Assembly (NCBI GenBank): GCA_031394045.1
Contig: JANMWN010000309.1
Coordinates: forward strand, 1-10,834
DNA length: 10,834 bases
Origin: JANYIP01 sp031394045
GTDB taxonomy: Bacteria > Actinomycetota > Actinomycetes > Prado026
Direction: 5' to 3'
The position numbers and the translations under genes were made by a program. The notes under the pieces were generated by a model, which saw only the letters and a list, made by a program, of their open reading frames with translations, ran no database searches and had not been told where the DNA came from. This document shows, in pieces, positions 1-7,491 of this stretch. The first letter of the stretch is position 1; the number at the start of each line of letters is the position of its first letter.

Positions 1-1020
1 CAGCCGGTCGGCCCGTGCCTGTTCATCACGCCGTGGAACTTCCCGCTGGCCATGGGTACGCGCAAGATCGGCCCGGCCGTCGCGGCCGGCTGCACGATGA
101 TCGTCAAGCCGGCGAAGCAGACGCCGCTGTCGATGCTCGCGCTCGCGCAGATCTTCGAGGAGGCCGGGCTGCCCAAGGGTGTGCTCTCGGTGCTCACCAC
201 CAACAGCGCCAGCGCGCTCACCGGCCCGATCATCAAGGACGCCCGGCTGCGCAAGGTCTCGTTCACCGGCTCGACCGAGGTCGGCCGCGGGCTGGTCAAG
301 GACGCCGCGGACCAGCTGCTGCGTACGTCGATGGAGCTCGGCGGGAACGCACCGTTCCTGGTCTTCGAGGACGCCGACCTCGACAAGGCCGTCGACGGCG
401 CGATGCTGGCCAAGATGCGCAACATGGGCGAGGCCTGCACGGCGGCCAACCGCTTCCACGTCCACGCGTCCGTGGCCGAGGAGTTCAGCCGCCGGCTCGC
501 CGAGCGCATGGGCGCCCTGACCGTGGGCCGCGGGACCGAGGCCGGCAGCCAGGTCGGGCCGCTGATCGACGAGGCCGGCCGCGAGAAGGTCGAGGAGCTG
601 GTCGCAGATGCGGTCGACCGCGGCGCCAAGCCGGTCACGGGCGGCGTGCGGCACGACGGCGCCGGCTACTTCTACGCGCCGACCGTGCTGTCCGGAGTCG
701 AGGCGGGGTCCCGGATCCTGGCCGAGGAGGTCTTCGGGCCGGTGGCCCCGATCGCAACGTTCGAGACCGACGACGAGGCCATCGCCGCGGCCAACGACAC
801 CGAGTTCGGCCTGGTGTCGTACGCCTTCACCGAGTCCTGGAGCCGTGGGCTCAAGCTCATCGAGGCGCTGGAGGCGGGCATGATCGGGCTCAACCGCGGG
901 CTGGTCTCCAACCCGGCAGCGCCGTTCGGCGGCATCAAGCAGTCCGGCTTCGGCCGCGAGGGCGGGCCCGAGGGCATCCAGGAGTACCTCGACGTGAAGT
1001 ACGTGAGCACGCCGCGTTGA
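1..1020 (+). CDS. NAD(P)-dependent aldehyde dehydrogenase, succinate-semialdehyde dehydrogenase-like (5' end missing)
   Basis: This is the C-terminal 339 codons of an aldehyde dehydrogenase; the frame is open at base 1. About 140 N-terminal residues are missing if the protein has the usual ~480 residues. The family oxidises an aldehyde to the acid with NAD(P)+ in the cytoplasm. Visible motifs, numbered by window codon: PWNFP at 11-15, cofactor motif FTGSTEVG around 88-95, general-base Glu112 in MELGGNAP, and nucleophile Cys146 in GEACTAANRF. The Glu-to-Cys distance of 34 is normal for the family. The GEACTAANRF form and the C-terminal FGGIKQSGFGREGG block resemble succinate-semialdehyde dehydrogenases (GabD type), so that substrate is most likely but not proven. 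The stop TGA (1018-1020) overlaps the TTG start of the ABC transporter, suggesting co-transcription. The enzyme looks intact over the visible part. Confidence 0.93.
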   Translation, partial: QPVGPCLFITPWNFPLAMGTRKIGPAVAAGCTMIVKPAKQTPLSMLALAQIFEEAGLPKGVLSVLTTNSASALTGPIIKDARLRKVSFTGSTEVGRGLVKDAADQLLRTSMELGGNAPFLVFEDADLDKAVDGAMLAKMRNMGEACTAANRFHVHASVAEEFSRRLAERMGALTVGRGTEAGSQVGPLIDEAGREKVEELVADAVDRGAKPVTGGVRHDGAGYFYAPTVLSGVEAGSRILAEEVFGPVAPIATFETDDEAIAAANDTEFGLVSYAFTESWSRGLKLIEALEAGMIGLNRGLVSNPAAPFGGIKQSGFGREGGPEGIQEYLDVKYVSTPR

Positions 1021-2873
1021 GTGGGCTAGGCCGGCGGATCCTGGCGCTGTTCCGGCCCTATCGCGGCCGGGTCATCGGCATCGCCCTGCTCGTGATCGCC
1101 GGCTCGGTGCTCGGTGTGGTGAACCCCCTGCTCACCAAGCAGGTCTTCGACCACGCCCTGTTCGTCCCCGGTGGGCCGGACCTGCACAAGCTGTACGAGC
1201 TGGTCGCCATCATGATCGCCGTCGCCATCGTCGGCGGCGTGGCGTCGCTGGTGCAGACCTGGCTGGCCAACGTCCTGGGTCAGCAGGTCATGCGCGACCT
1301 GCGGTCCCGGCTGTTCGGCCACCTCCAGCAGATGTCGATGCGATTCTTCACCGCGACGCGTACGGGCGAGATCCAGAGCCGGCTGACCAACGACGTCGCG
1401 GGCGTGCAGTCGGTCGTCACATCGACGGCGACCTCGATCCTCGGCAACGTCGTGTCCTTCGCCTCGGCTCTGGTCGCGATGCTGGTCCTGTCGTGGCAGC
1501 TGACCATCGTGGCGCTGGTCCTCGTACCCGTGTTCTTCTGGCTCACCAAGCTGGTCGGCGAGCGCCGACGGCGAGTGACCTCGGCGACCCAGCGCACCGT
1601 CGCGGACCTGACCGCACTGACCGAGGAGTCCCTGTCGGTGTCGGGGGTGCTGCTTGCCAAGGTGTTCCATCGCCAGGACGCCGACCTCGCCTCCTTCGAC
1701 GCCGACAACGCGCGGATGGCCCGGCTCCAGGTACGCCAGCAGATGATCGGCCAGAGCTTCTTCACGGTGATCCAGACGTTCCTGTCGATCACCCCGGCCT
1801 TCGTCTACCTGGTCGCGGGCTGGCAGCTCGGCGGCGCCGGCGGCATCACCGCGGGCACGGTGGTCGCGTTCACCACCTTGCAGACCCGGATGTACTTCCC
1901 GATCGGTCAGCTGCTTCAGGTGATCGTCGAGCTGCGCTCGTCGGTCGCATACTTCGAGCGGATCTTCGAGTACCTCGACCTCGAGCCGGACATCACGCAG
2001 GACCCCGCGCCGGTGACGCTGGCACCGGCGCAGACCAAGGGGCTCGTACGGTACGAGGCGGTGCGGTTCCGCTACGACGCGGCCGGACCGTGGACCCTTG
2101 ACGGCATCGACCTCGAGGTCCGTCCGGGACAGCTCGCCGCCCTGGTCGGCCCCAGCGGCGCGGGCAAGACGACCCTCGGCTACCTGCTGCCGAGGCTTTA
2201 CGACGTCGACGAGGGCTCCGTGTCGATCGACGGCATCGACGTACGCAGGCTCTCCTTCGCCTCCCTCGCCGGCACCGTGGGTTTCGTCACCCAGGAGAGC
2301 TACCTGTTCCACTCGACCATCCGCGAGAACCTCCGGTACGGGCGACCGGACGGGACCGACGCCGAGGTCGAGGAGGCGGCGCGAGCGGCGGCCATCCACG
2401 ACCGGATCATGTCGTTCCCGGACGGCTACGACACGACCGTCGGCGAGCGCGGCTACCGGCTCTCGGGCGGTGAGAAGCAGCGGGTCGCGATCGCGCGCAT
2501 CCTGCTGCACGACCCCAAGGTGCTCCTGCTCGACGAGGCGACGTCGGCCCTCGACACCGCCAGTGAGCGGCTGATCCAGAGCGCGCTGGCGCTGGCGATG
2601 GCGGGACGTACCACGCTGGCCATCGCGCACCGGCTCTCGACCATCGTGGCGGCTGACGTCATCTACGTCGTCGACGGTGGCAAGGTCGTCGAGCGTGGCA
2701 ACCACCGTGAGCTGCTTCGGGTCGGCGGCCTCTACGCCTCGCTGTACCAGGAGCAGTTCGGCAGCGGGCGGATCGAGGCGCGCTGCTCGGATGGTGTCCT
2801 CCTGGCCGACGGCACGGTGGTCCCGATCGACGTCGACGGCAGCTATAGCGTCAACCCACCCGTGCCGGCCTGA
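1017..2873 (+). CDS. ABC exporter half-transporter (membrane domain fused to ATPase)
   Basis: This 618-residue protein is a type I exporter half-transporter (MsbA/LmrA-like) expected to dimerise in the cytoplasmic membrane and pump an unknown substrate outward. The N-terminal ~300 residues hold hydrophobic segments near 19-36, 62-84, 135-175 and 245-300, interspersed with family landmarks such as RFFTATRTGEIQSRLTNDV. The ATPase domain shows Walker A GPSGAGKTT (378-386), Q-loop Gln426, signature LSGGE (482-486), Walker B LLLDE with Asp506 and Glu507, and switch His538; all key residues are present. A ~37-residue tail rich in polar residues follows the ATPase domain. The start is chosen as TTG at 1017 because the frame has no better start near the beginning of the homologous sequence and this TTG overlaps the preceding TGA; the ribosome binding site is weak. 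The next gene begins 10 bp downstream with its own AGGAG. Substrate cannot be read from sequence. Confidence 0.93.
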   Translation: MSGLGRRILALFRPYRGRVIGIALLVIAGSVLGVVNPLLTKQVFDHALFVPGGPDLHKLYELVAIMIAVAIVGGVASLVQTWLANVLGQQVMRDLRSRLFGHLQQMSMRFFTATRTGEIQSRLTNDVAGVQSVVTSTATSILGNVVSFASALVAMLVLSWQLTIVALVLVPVFFWLTKLVGERRRRVTSATQRTVADLTALTEESLSVSGVLLAKVFHRQDADLASFDADNARMARLQVRQQMIGQSFFTVIQTFLSITPAFVYLVAGWQLGGAGGITAGTVVAFTTLQTRMYFPIGQLLQVIVELRSSVAYFERIFEYLDLEPDITQDPAPVTLAPAQTKGLVRYEAVRFRYDAAGPWTLDGIDLEVRPGQLAALVGPSGAGKTTLGYLLPRLYDVDEGSVSIDGIDVRRLSFASLAGTVGFVTQESYLFHSTIRENLRYGRPDGTDAEVEEAARAAAIHDRIMSFPDGYDTTVGERGYRLSGGEKQRVAIARILLHDPKVLLLDEATSALDTASERLIQSALALAMAGRTTLAIAHRLSTIVAADVIYVVDGGKVVERGNHRELLRVGGLYASLYQEQFGSGRIEARCSDGVLLADGTVVPIDVDGSYSVNPPVPA

Positions 2874-2883
2874 GGAGCTGCCC

Positions 2884-4047
2884 GTGGACTTCCGCGACAC
2901 CCCCGACGAGGCGGCCTTCCGCCAGCAGCTGCGCGCCTGGTTCGCCGCCAACCTGCCCCAGGGCTGGGCCGACCGTGAGCCGACCCCTGGCCTGGAGGAC
3001 GTCGAGTTCATGAAGGCCTGGAGCCGCAAGCTCTACGGCGCCGGGTACGCCGGGATCACCTGGCCCAAGGAGGTGGGCGGGCTCGGGCTTCCGCCGACGT
3101 ACCAGGGGATCTTCCTCGAGGAGGTCGCGCGGCACGACGCCCCCGGCCACATCGGTGTGATCGGCCTCGGCATGGCCGGCCCGACCATCCTGGCGTGGGG
3201 CAGCGACGAGCAGAAGGCGCGCTTTCTGCCTCCGTTGCTGTCGGGCGAAGAGGTGTGGTGCCAAGGATTCTCCGAGCCCGGGGCGGGTTCCGACCTCGCC
3301 GGGGCGCGCACCCGTGCCGAGCTCGACGGCGACGAGTGGGTGGTCAACGGGCAGAAGGTCTGGTCGTCCTACGCCCACATCGCCGACTGGTGCATCCTGG
3401 TCGTGCGCACCGATCCCGAGGCCGAACGGCACCGCGGCCTGTCGTACCTCCTGGTCGACATGCACGCGCCCGGGGTCGAGGTACGCCCCCTGCGGCAGAT
3501 CACCGGGGACCCGGAGTTCAACGAGATCTACTTCACCGACGTACGTGTCCCGCGCGAGTCGATGCTGGGCCGGCCCGGCGAGGGCTGGAGCGTCGCGATG
3601 ACGACCCTGCTGCACGAGCGGGGGACCCTCGGCTTCGTCCTGACGGCTCGCTACGAGTCGCTGCTCGGGCGGCTGGTCGAGGCGGTGCGCGCCGAACGTC
3701 CCGATGGCAGCCGAGCGGCCGACGACCCGCTCGTACGCGACCAGGTCGGGCAGCTCGCGATCGACCTCGAGGCGTTGCGGTTCACCAACTATCGCGCGCT
3801 GACGGCACTGGTCAAGACCGGCGTCCCAGGGCCGGAGGGGTCGGTGGCCAAGCTGCACTGGTCGGAGGCCAACCAGCGGCTCAGCCACCTCGCCCAAGAG
3901 GTGCTCGGGTCCGAGGCGCGGCTGGCCGGCGGCTTCTGGGGCTACCAGCAGCTTCGCTCACGCGGCAACACCATCGAGGCCGGCACGTCCGAGATCCTGC
4001 GCAACATCATCGCCGAGCGCGTCGTCGGCCTCCCCCGCTCCCGCTAG
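2884..4047 (+). CDS. Acyl-CoA dehydrogenase, FAD-binding catalytic subunit (FadE type)
   Basis: This 387-residue flavoprotein should introduce a 2,3 double bond into an acyl-CoA, passing electrons to an electron-transfer flavoprotein. The acyl-CoA dehydrogenase signature GFSEPGAGSD lies at 128-137, followed by VVNGQKVWSSYAHIADW in the middle beta domain, and IEAGTSEILRNIIAERVVGLPR near the C-terminus. The usual C-terminal base (Glu in YEGT of medium-chain enzymes) is replaced by Ala366, but Glu245 in LLHERG sits where isovaleryl-CoA and long-chain enzymes carry their base, so it is the likely catalytic residue. GTG at 2884 is chosen because AGGAG lies 6 bases upstream and the N-terminus VDFRDTPDE matches the family; the longer in-frame extension overlaps the ABC gene. 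The second dehydrogenase begins 20 bp after its stop. Pairing, and the IEAGT form, resemble mycobacterial sterol side-chain FadE enzymes; substrate is inferred only. Confidence 0.93.
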   Translation: MDFRDTPDEAAFRQQLRAWFAANLPQGWADREPTPGLEDVEFMKAWSRKLYGAGYAGITWPKEVGGLGLPPTYQGIFLEEVARHDAPGHIGVIGLGMAGPTILAWGSDEQKARFLPPLLSGEEVWCQGFSEPGAGSDLAGARTRAELDGDEWVVNGQKVWSSYAHIADWCILVVRTDPEAERHRGLSYLLVDMHAPGVEVRPLRQITGDPEFNEIYFTDVRVPRESMLGRPGEGWSVAMTTLLHERGTLGFVLTARYESLLGRLVEAVRAERPDGSRAADDPLVRDQVGQLAIDLEALRFTNYRALTALVKTGVPGPEGSVAKLHWSEANQRLSHLAQEVLGSEARLAGGFWGYQQLRSRGNTIEAGTSEILRNIIAERVVGLPRSR

Positions 4048-4067
4048 CAGGCAAGAGAAGGACCACC

Positions 4068-5201
4068 GTGGACTTCGCGTTCTCAGACGACCAGGACGAG
4101 CTGCGTACGTCCGTCCGCCGCCTGCTCGCCGAGCGGCTCCCGGCCGAGCGCCTGCACGAGCTCGCCGACCAGCCCGACCCGGCAGGGGCGTACGGCGGCT
4201 ACGACCAGGGGCTGTGGTCCGACCTCGTCGGCCTCGGCTGGGTCGGGGTCTCGGGCCCGGACGGCGGGGGCACGTTCCTCGACGAGGCCGTCCTGCTCGA
4301 GGAGACTGGGCTCGCGCTGCTGCCCGCCCCGCTGCTCAGCGGCGTCATCGCGACCCCAGCCCTCGTGGCGGGCGGAGCGGACCCGACCAGGCGTACGGCG
4401 GTGGCGTGGGCCGAGCTCCGCGGGCCGGCCGCGTTCGGGCCGCCCGGCGAGATCGCCTGCCGGGCTGATGCTCGCGACGGCTCAGCGGGCTGGCTGCTGA
4501 CGGGGACCAAGTCCGACGTCGTCGACCTCGGCGCGGCCGAGCAGGTCGTCGTCCTCGCGCGCACCCCTGAGGGCCCGGGCCTGTTCCTCGTCGAGCTCGC
4601 CGACCGCCCCGACCCGGGTCCGGTGATCGGCATGCTCGACACCACCGACGGTACGAGGCGGATCGGCCAGCTGGTGCTCGACGGCGTACCCGCCCAGGCA
4701 CTGGCCGCCGACTCGCCCGGGGTGACCACCATCCTTGGTGCGATGCGCCGCCGAGCCCTAGCCGGCCTGGCCCTTGAGTCGGTCGGCGTCGCGCAGTGGG
4801 CGCTGGCTAACGCGACCGCGCACGCGAGCCAGCGCGAGCAGTTCGGCCGCATCATCGGCACCTACCAGGCGGTCTCGCACCGGATCGCCGACGTGTTCGT
4901 ACGCACCGAGCTGGCCCGGTCGCTCGCGTACCGGGCCGCCTGGTTCGTCGCCACCTCCGAGACCGAGCCCGACGCCGTCGACCCGGGCGTCGTCGACAGC
5001 GCGTGCGCGGCGGCCAAGGCTGCAGGCACCGAGGCGGCGGTCGTCGCCACGGAGGCCGCGATCCAGGTGCTCGGGGGGATCGGCATGACGTGGGAGCACC
5101 TCGCCCATCGCTACTACAAGCGGGCCCTGGCCAGCCGCACGTACGCGGGGACGCCGGCCGAGCACCGGTCCACCGTGGCGGCGGCCCTCCTCGACGGCTG
5201 A
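4068..5201 (+). CDS. Acyl-CoA dehydrogenase-like partner subunit (lacks catalytic base)
   Basis: This 377-residue protein has the acyl-CoA dehydrogenase fold but is diverged. The N-terminal helical part (VDFAFSDDQDELR) and the C-terminal part are recognisable, with QREQFGRIIGTYQA from residue 255 and QVLGGIGMTWEH around 333-342, which in the family contact FAD across the subunit interface. The GFSEPGAGSD-type motif of the middle domain is missing, and neither of the two known positions for the catalytic Glu holds one. It is therefore probably the non-catalytic partner of the preceding gene in an alpha2beta2 assembly like those of mycobacterial FadE28-FadE29. GTG at 4068 is chosen because AAGGA lies 5 bases upstream and the sequence starts as in homologues. 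The protein ends 51 bp before tdh. A role as an independent enzyme seems unlikely. Confidence 0.9.
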   Translation: MDFAFSDDQDELRTSVRRLLAERLPAERLHELADQPDPAGAYGGYDQGLWSDLVGLGWVGVSGPDGGGTFLDEAVLLEETGLALLPAPLLSGVIATPALVAGGADPTRRTAVAWAELRGPAAFGPPGEIACRADARDGSAGWLLTGTKSDVVDLGAAEQVVVLARTPEGPGLFLVELADRPDPGPVIGMLDTTDGTRRIGQLVLDGVPAQALAADSPGVTTILGAMRRRALAGLALESVGVAQWALANATAHASQREQFGRIIGTYQAVSHRIADVFVRTELARSLAYRAAWFVATSETEPDAVDPGVVDSACAAAKAAGTEAAVVATEAAIQVLGGIGMTWEHLAHRYYKRALASRTYAGTPAEHRSTVAAALLDG

Positions 5202-5220
5202 GCGGGTCAGGGGTCTGGCC

Positions 5221-5226
5221 TACAGT
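5221..5226 (+). promoter_or_regulatory. Possible -10 box of the tdh-kbl promoter
   Basis: TACAGT fits the actinobacterial -10 pattern TAnnnT and lies in the only gap of more than 20 bp in the plus-strand run before 8733. A start site near 5233 would give a ~20-base leader. A -35 is not convincing: CTGAGC at 5198-5203, 17 bases upstream, is a weak match and overlaps the preceding stop codon. Confidence 0.35.
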
Positions 5227-5238
5227 GGTCCGTCCCCC

Positions 5239-5246
5239 GGGAGGAG
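5239..5246 (+). promoter_or_regulatory. Strong ribosome binding site of tdh
   Basis: GGGAGGAG lies 6 bases before ATG 5253. It is the best Shine-Dalgarno match in the window and fixes the tdh start, consistent with this being the first gene of its transcription unit. Confidence 0.8.
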
Positions 5247-5252
5247 ATCAAC

Positions 5253-6287
5253 ATGAAGGCACTGGTCAAGGCTGAGGCGGCACCTGGGCTCTGGTTGCGC
5301 GACGTCCCCGAGCCCGCTGCCGGCCCGGGTGAGGTACTCATCAGGGTGCTGCGTACGGGCATCTGCGGCACCGACCTGCACATCCGCGCCTGGGACGCCT
5401 GGGCGCAGGGCGCGCTGAAGACACCGGTGGTCATCGGGCACGAGATCGCCGGCCGGGTCGAGGCCCTGGGCAGAGGCGTCGACACCGTCGACGTCGGAGA
5501 CCTCGTGAGCGTCGAGGGTCACCTGGTCTGCGGGCGGTGCCGCAGCTGTCTCGGCGGCGCCCGCCAGCTCTGCCCCAACACGGTCAGCGTGGGCGTGGAC
5601 CGCGACGGCGGCTTCGCCGAGTACGTCGCCGTACCCGCCACCAACGTCTGGCGGCACCCGCGGCCGATCGACCCGGACGTCGCCGCCATCTTCGACCCGT
5701 TCGGCAACGCCGTGCACTCAGCGCTGAGCTTCCGGGTGCTCGGCGAGGACGTGCTCATCACCGGCGCGGGCCCCATCGGCATCATGGCCGCGTCGGTGGT
5801 ACGGCACGCGGGCGCCCGGCACGTGGTCATCACCGACATCAGCGCCGAGCGGCTCGAGCTGGCCCGCTCGATGGGCGCCGTCACCCGCGCCGTCGACGTC
5901 TCGGCCACCTCGATCACGGACGTGATGGCCGAGCTCGGCATGGTCGAGGGCTTCGACGTCGGCCTGGAGATGTCCGGTGCTCCGGCCGCGCTGCACTCGA
6001 TGATCGAGTCCATGGCGCACGGCGGCGAGATGGCCCTGCTGGGGCTGCCGTCCGGCGACATCCGGTTCGACTGGGACCGCGTCATCCACTCGATGCTCAC
6101 CATCAAGGGGATCTTCGGCCGCGAGATGTTCGAGACCTGGTACGCGATGTCGGTGCTGGTCAGCGCGGGCCTCGACATCGCCCCGGTGATCACGCACCGG
6201 TTCCCGTACACCGACTTCGACGAGGCCTTCGATGTCGCCGCCAGCGGCAAGTGCGGCAAAGTGATCCTCGACTGGTCGGAGGCCTGA
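5253..6287 (+). CDS. tdh: L-threonine 3-dehydrogenase
   Basis: This 344-residue cytoplasmic zinc enzyme oxidises L-threonine with NAD+ to 2-amino-3-ketobutyrate. It is a medium-chain dehydrogenase very close in sequence to Escherichia coli Tdh, with matching residue numbers. Catalytic zinc residues Cys38 (TGICGTD) and His63-Glu64 (GHE) are present, as are all four structural zinc cysteines, 93, 96, 99 and 107. The NAD motif GAGPIG is at 171-176 and is followed by acidic Asp in VITDIS, indicating NAD rather than NADP. Threonine-dehydrogenase-specific blocks FDPFGNAVH, EGFDVGLEMSGAP and IFGREMFETWY are intact. The ATG start is backed by GGGAGGAG. Its stop TGA overlaps the ATG of kbl by one base, so the unstable product is probably handed straight to Kbl. 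Nothing is missing or odd in the protein. Confidence 0.97.
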   Translation: MKALVKAEAAPGLWLRDVPEPAAGPGEVLIRVLRTGICGTDLHIRAWDAWAQGALKTPVVIGHEIAGRVEALGRGVDTVDVGDLVSVEGHLVCGRCRSCLGGARQLCPNTVSVGVDRDGGFAEYVAVPATNVWRHPRPIDPDVAAIFDPFGNAVHSALSFRVLGEDVLITGAGPIGIMAASVVRHAGARHVVITDISAERLELARSMGAVTRAVDVSATSITDVMAELGMVEGFDVGLEMSGAPAALHSMIESMAHGGEMALLGLPSGDIRFDWDRVIHSMLTIKGIFGREMFETWYAMSVLVSAGLDIAPVITHRFPYTDFDEAFDVAASGKCGKVILDWSEA

Positions 6288-7486
6288 TGTCCCGCGTCAC
6301 CGACGCCCTGCGCGAGGAGCTCACCGGGCGGCTCGACGAGATGCGCAGCACCGGCGTCTTCAAGCCTGAACGCGTCATGTCGTCGCCGCAGTCGACCCAC
6401 GTGACCGACGAAGCCGGGCGGCCGATCCTCAACCTGTGCGCCAACAACTACCTCGGCCTGGCCGACGACCCGCGGGTGGTCGAGGCCGCGCGCGAGGCCC
6501 TGGTCACCTGGGGCTTCGGGATGGCGTCGGTCCGGTTCATCTGCGGGACCCAGACCATCCACCGCACCCTCGAGGAGCGGCTGTCGCAGTTCCTCGGCGC
6601 CGAGGACACCATCTTGTTCGGGTCGTGCTTCGACGCCAACGGTGGTGTCTTCGAGGCCCTGCTCGACGAGCGCGACGCGGTGATCTCGGACGCCCTCAAC
6701 CACGCCTCGATCATCGACGGCGTACGCCTGTGCAAGGCCGACCGGCTGCGCTACGCCAACCGCGACCTGGCCGAGCTGGAGCAGCGGCTCAAGGAGTCGG
6801 CCGACAAGCGCTACCGCCTGATCGTCACCGACGGCGTGTTCTCGATGGACGGCTACCTCGCGCCGCTCGACGAGATCTGCGCGCTGGCTGACGCGTACGA
6901 CGCCCTGGTCATGGTCGACGACTCGCACGCGGTCGGCTTCATGGGCCCGAACGGTGGTGGTACGCCTGAGCTCTTCGGGGTCAGCGACCGGATCGACATC
7001 CTCACGGGAACGCTGGGCAAGGCCCTCGGCGGCGCGTCCGGAGGGTACGTCGCCGGCCGCCGCGAGATCGTGCAGGTGCTGCGGCAGCGGGCCCGCCCGT
7101 ACCTGTTCTCGAACTCGGTGGCGCCCTCGATCGTGGCCGCGACGCTACGGGTACTTGACCTGCTGGCCGAGTCCGGCGAGCTGCGCGAACGCGTACGCGC
7201 CAACGCCGCGCGCTTCCGCGAGGGGATGACCGAAGCCGGGTTCGACCTGCTGCCGGGGCAGCACGCGATCGTCCCGGTGATGTTCGGCGACGCGGTGCTC
7301 GCCGGGCAGATGGCCGAGCAGCTGTTCGAGCGCGGGGTCTACGCGGTGGCCTTCTCGTTCCCCGTCGTGCCCAAGGGGCTCGCCCGCATCCGGGTCCAGC
7401 TGTCGGCGGCGCACACCCTCGACGACGTCGACACCGCAGTGGCCGCCTTCGTCGCGGCGCGTACGGCCCTCGGCTCCGGCGGCTAG
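6287..7486 (+). CDS. kbl: Glycine C-acetyltransferase (2-amino-3-ketobutyrate CoA ligase)
   Basis: This 399-residue pyridoxal-phosphate enzyme cleaves 2-amino-3-ketobutyrate with CoA to glycine and acetyl-CoA, completing the threonine dehydrogenase route. It belongs to the alpha-oxoamine synthase family. Visible family blocks are NLCANNYLGLADDP, FICGTQTIHRTLEERL, DALNHASIIDG, DGVFSMDG, VDDSHAVGFMG and the PLP lysine Lys245 in TLGKALGGASGG; E. coli Kbl has its lysine at 244 and a similar length of 398. Biotin-synthesis KAPA synthase (BioF) is the nearest alternative, but RFICGTQTIHR, GRGT-free nucleotide context and the coupling to tdh favour Kbl. ATG 6287 is preceded by CGGAGG four bases upstream and overlaps the tdh stop. 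The PAP2-family gene follows after 5 bp. Confidence 0.97.
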   Translation: MSRVTDALREELTGRLDEMRSTGVFKPERVMSSPQSTHVTDEAGRPILNLCANNYLGLADDPRVVEAAREALVTWGFGMASVRFICGTQTIHRTLEERLSQFLGAEDTILFGSCFDANGGVFEALLDERDAVISDALNHASIIDGVRLCKADRLRYANRDLAELEQRLKESADKRYRLIVTDGVFSMDGYLAPLDEICALADAYDALVMVDDSHAVGFMGPNGGGTPELFGVSDRIDILTGTLGKALGGASGGYVAGRREIVQVLRQRARPYLFSNSVAPSIVAATLRVLDLLAESGELRERVRANAARFREGMTEAGFDLLPGQHAIVPVMFGDAVLAGQMAEQLFERGVYAVAFSFPVVPKGLARIRVQLSAAHTLDDVDTAVAAFVAARTALGSGG

Positions 7487-7491
7487 GTCCC

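Noticed and set aside
15..1016. Apparent 334-codon N-terminal extension of the ABC transporter
   Set aside because: It is an alternative-frame reading of the aldehyde dehydrogenase, Arg/Gly-rich and without family similarity; the ABC protein starts at TTG 1017.
1026..3029. Minus-strand open frame of 667 codons opposite the ABC transporter
   Set aside because: It is antisense to a gene with every ABC motif intact, is rich in Arg/Asp/Gly without domain features, and is the expected mirror of G/C third positions.
3195..4067. Apparent long N-terminal extension of the second acyl-CoA dehydrogenase
   Set aside because: Out-of-frame reading of the first dehydrogenase; GTG 4068 has its own ribosome binding site and matches the family N-terminus.
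5719..6197. Minus-strand open frame opposite tdh considered as an overlapping gene
   Set aside because: No ribosome binding site or motif; antisense to highly conserved tdh sequence.
5537..6286. Apparent N-terminal extension of Kbl
   Set aside because: Shadow of tdh in another frame; ATG 6287 gives the exact family length.
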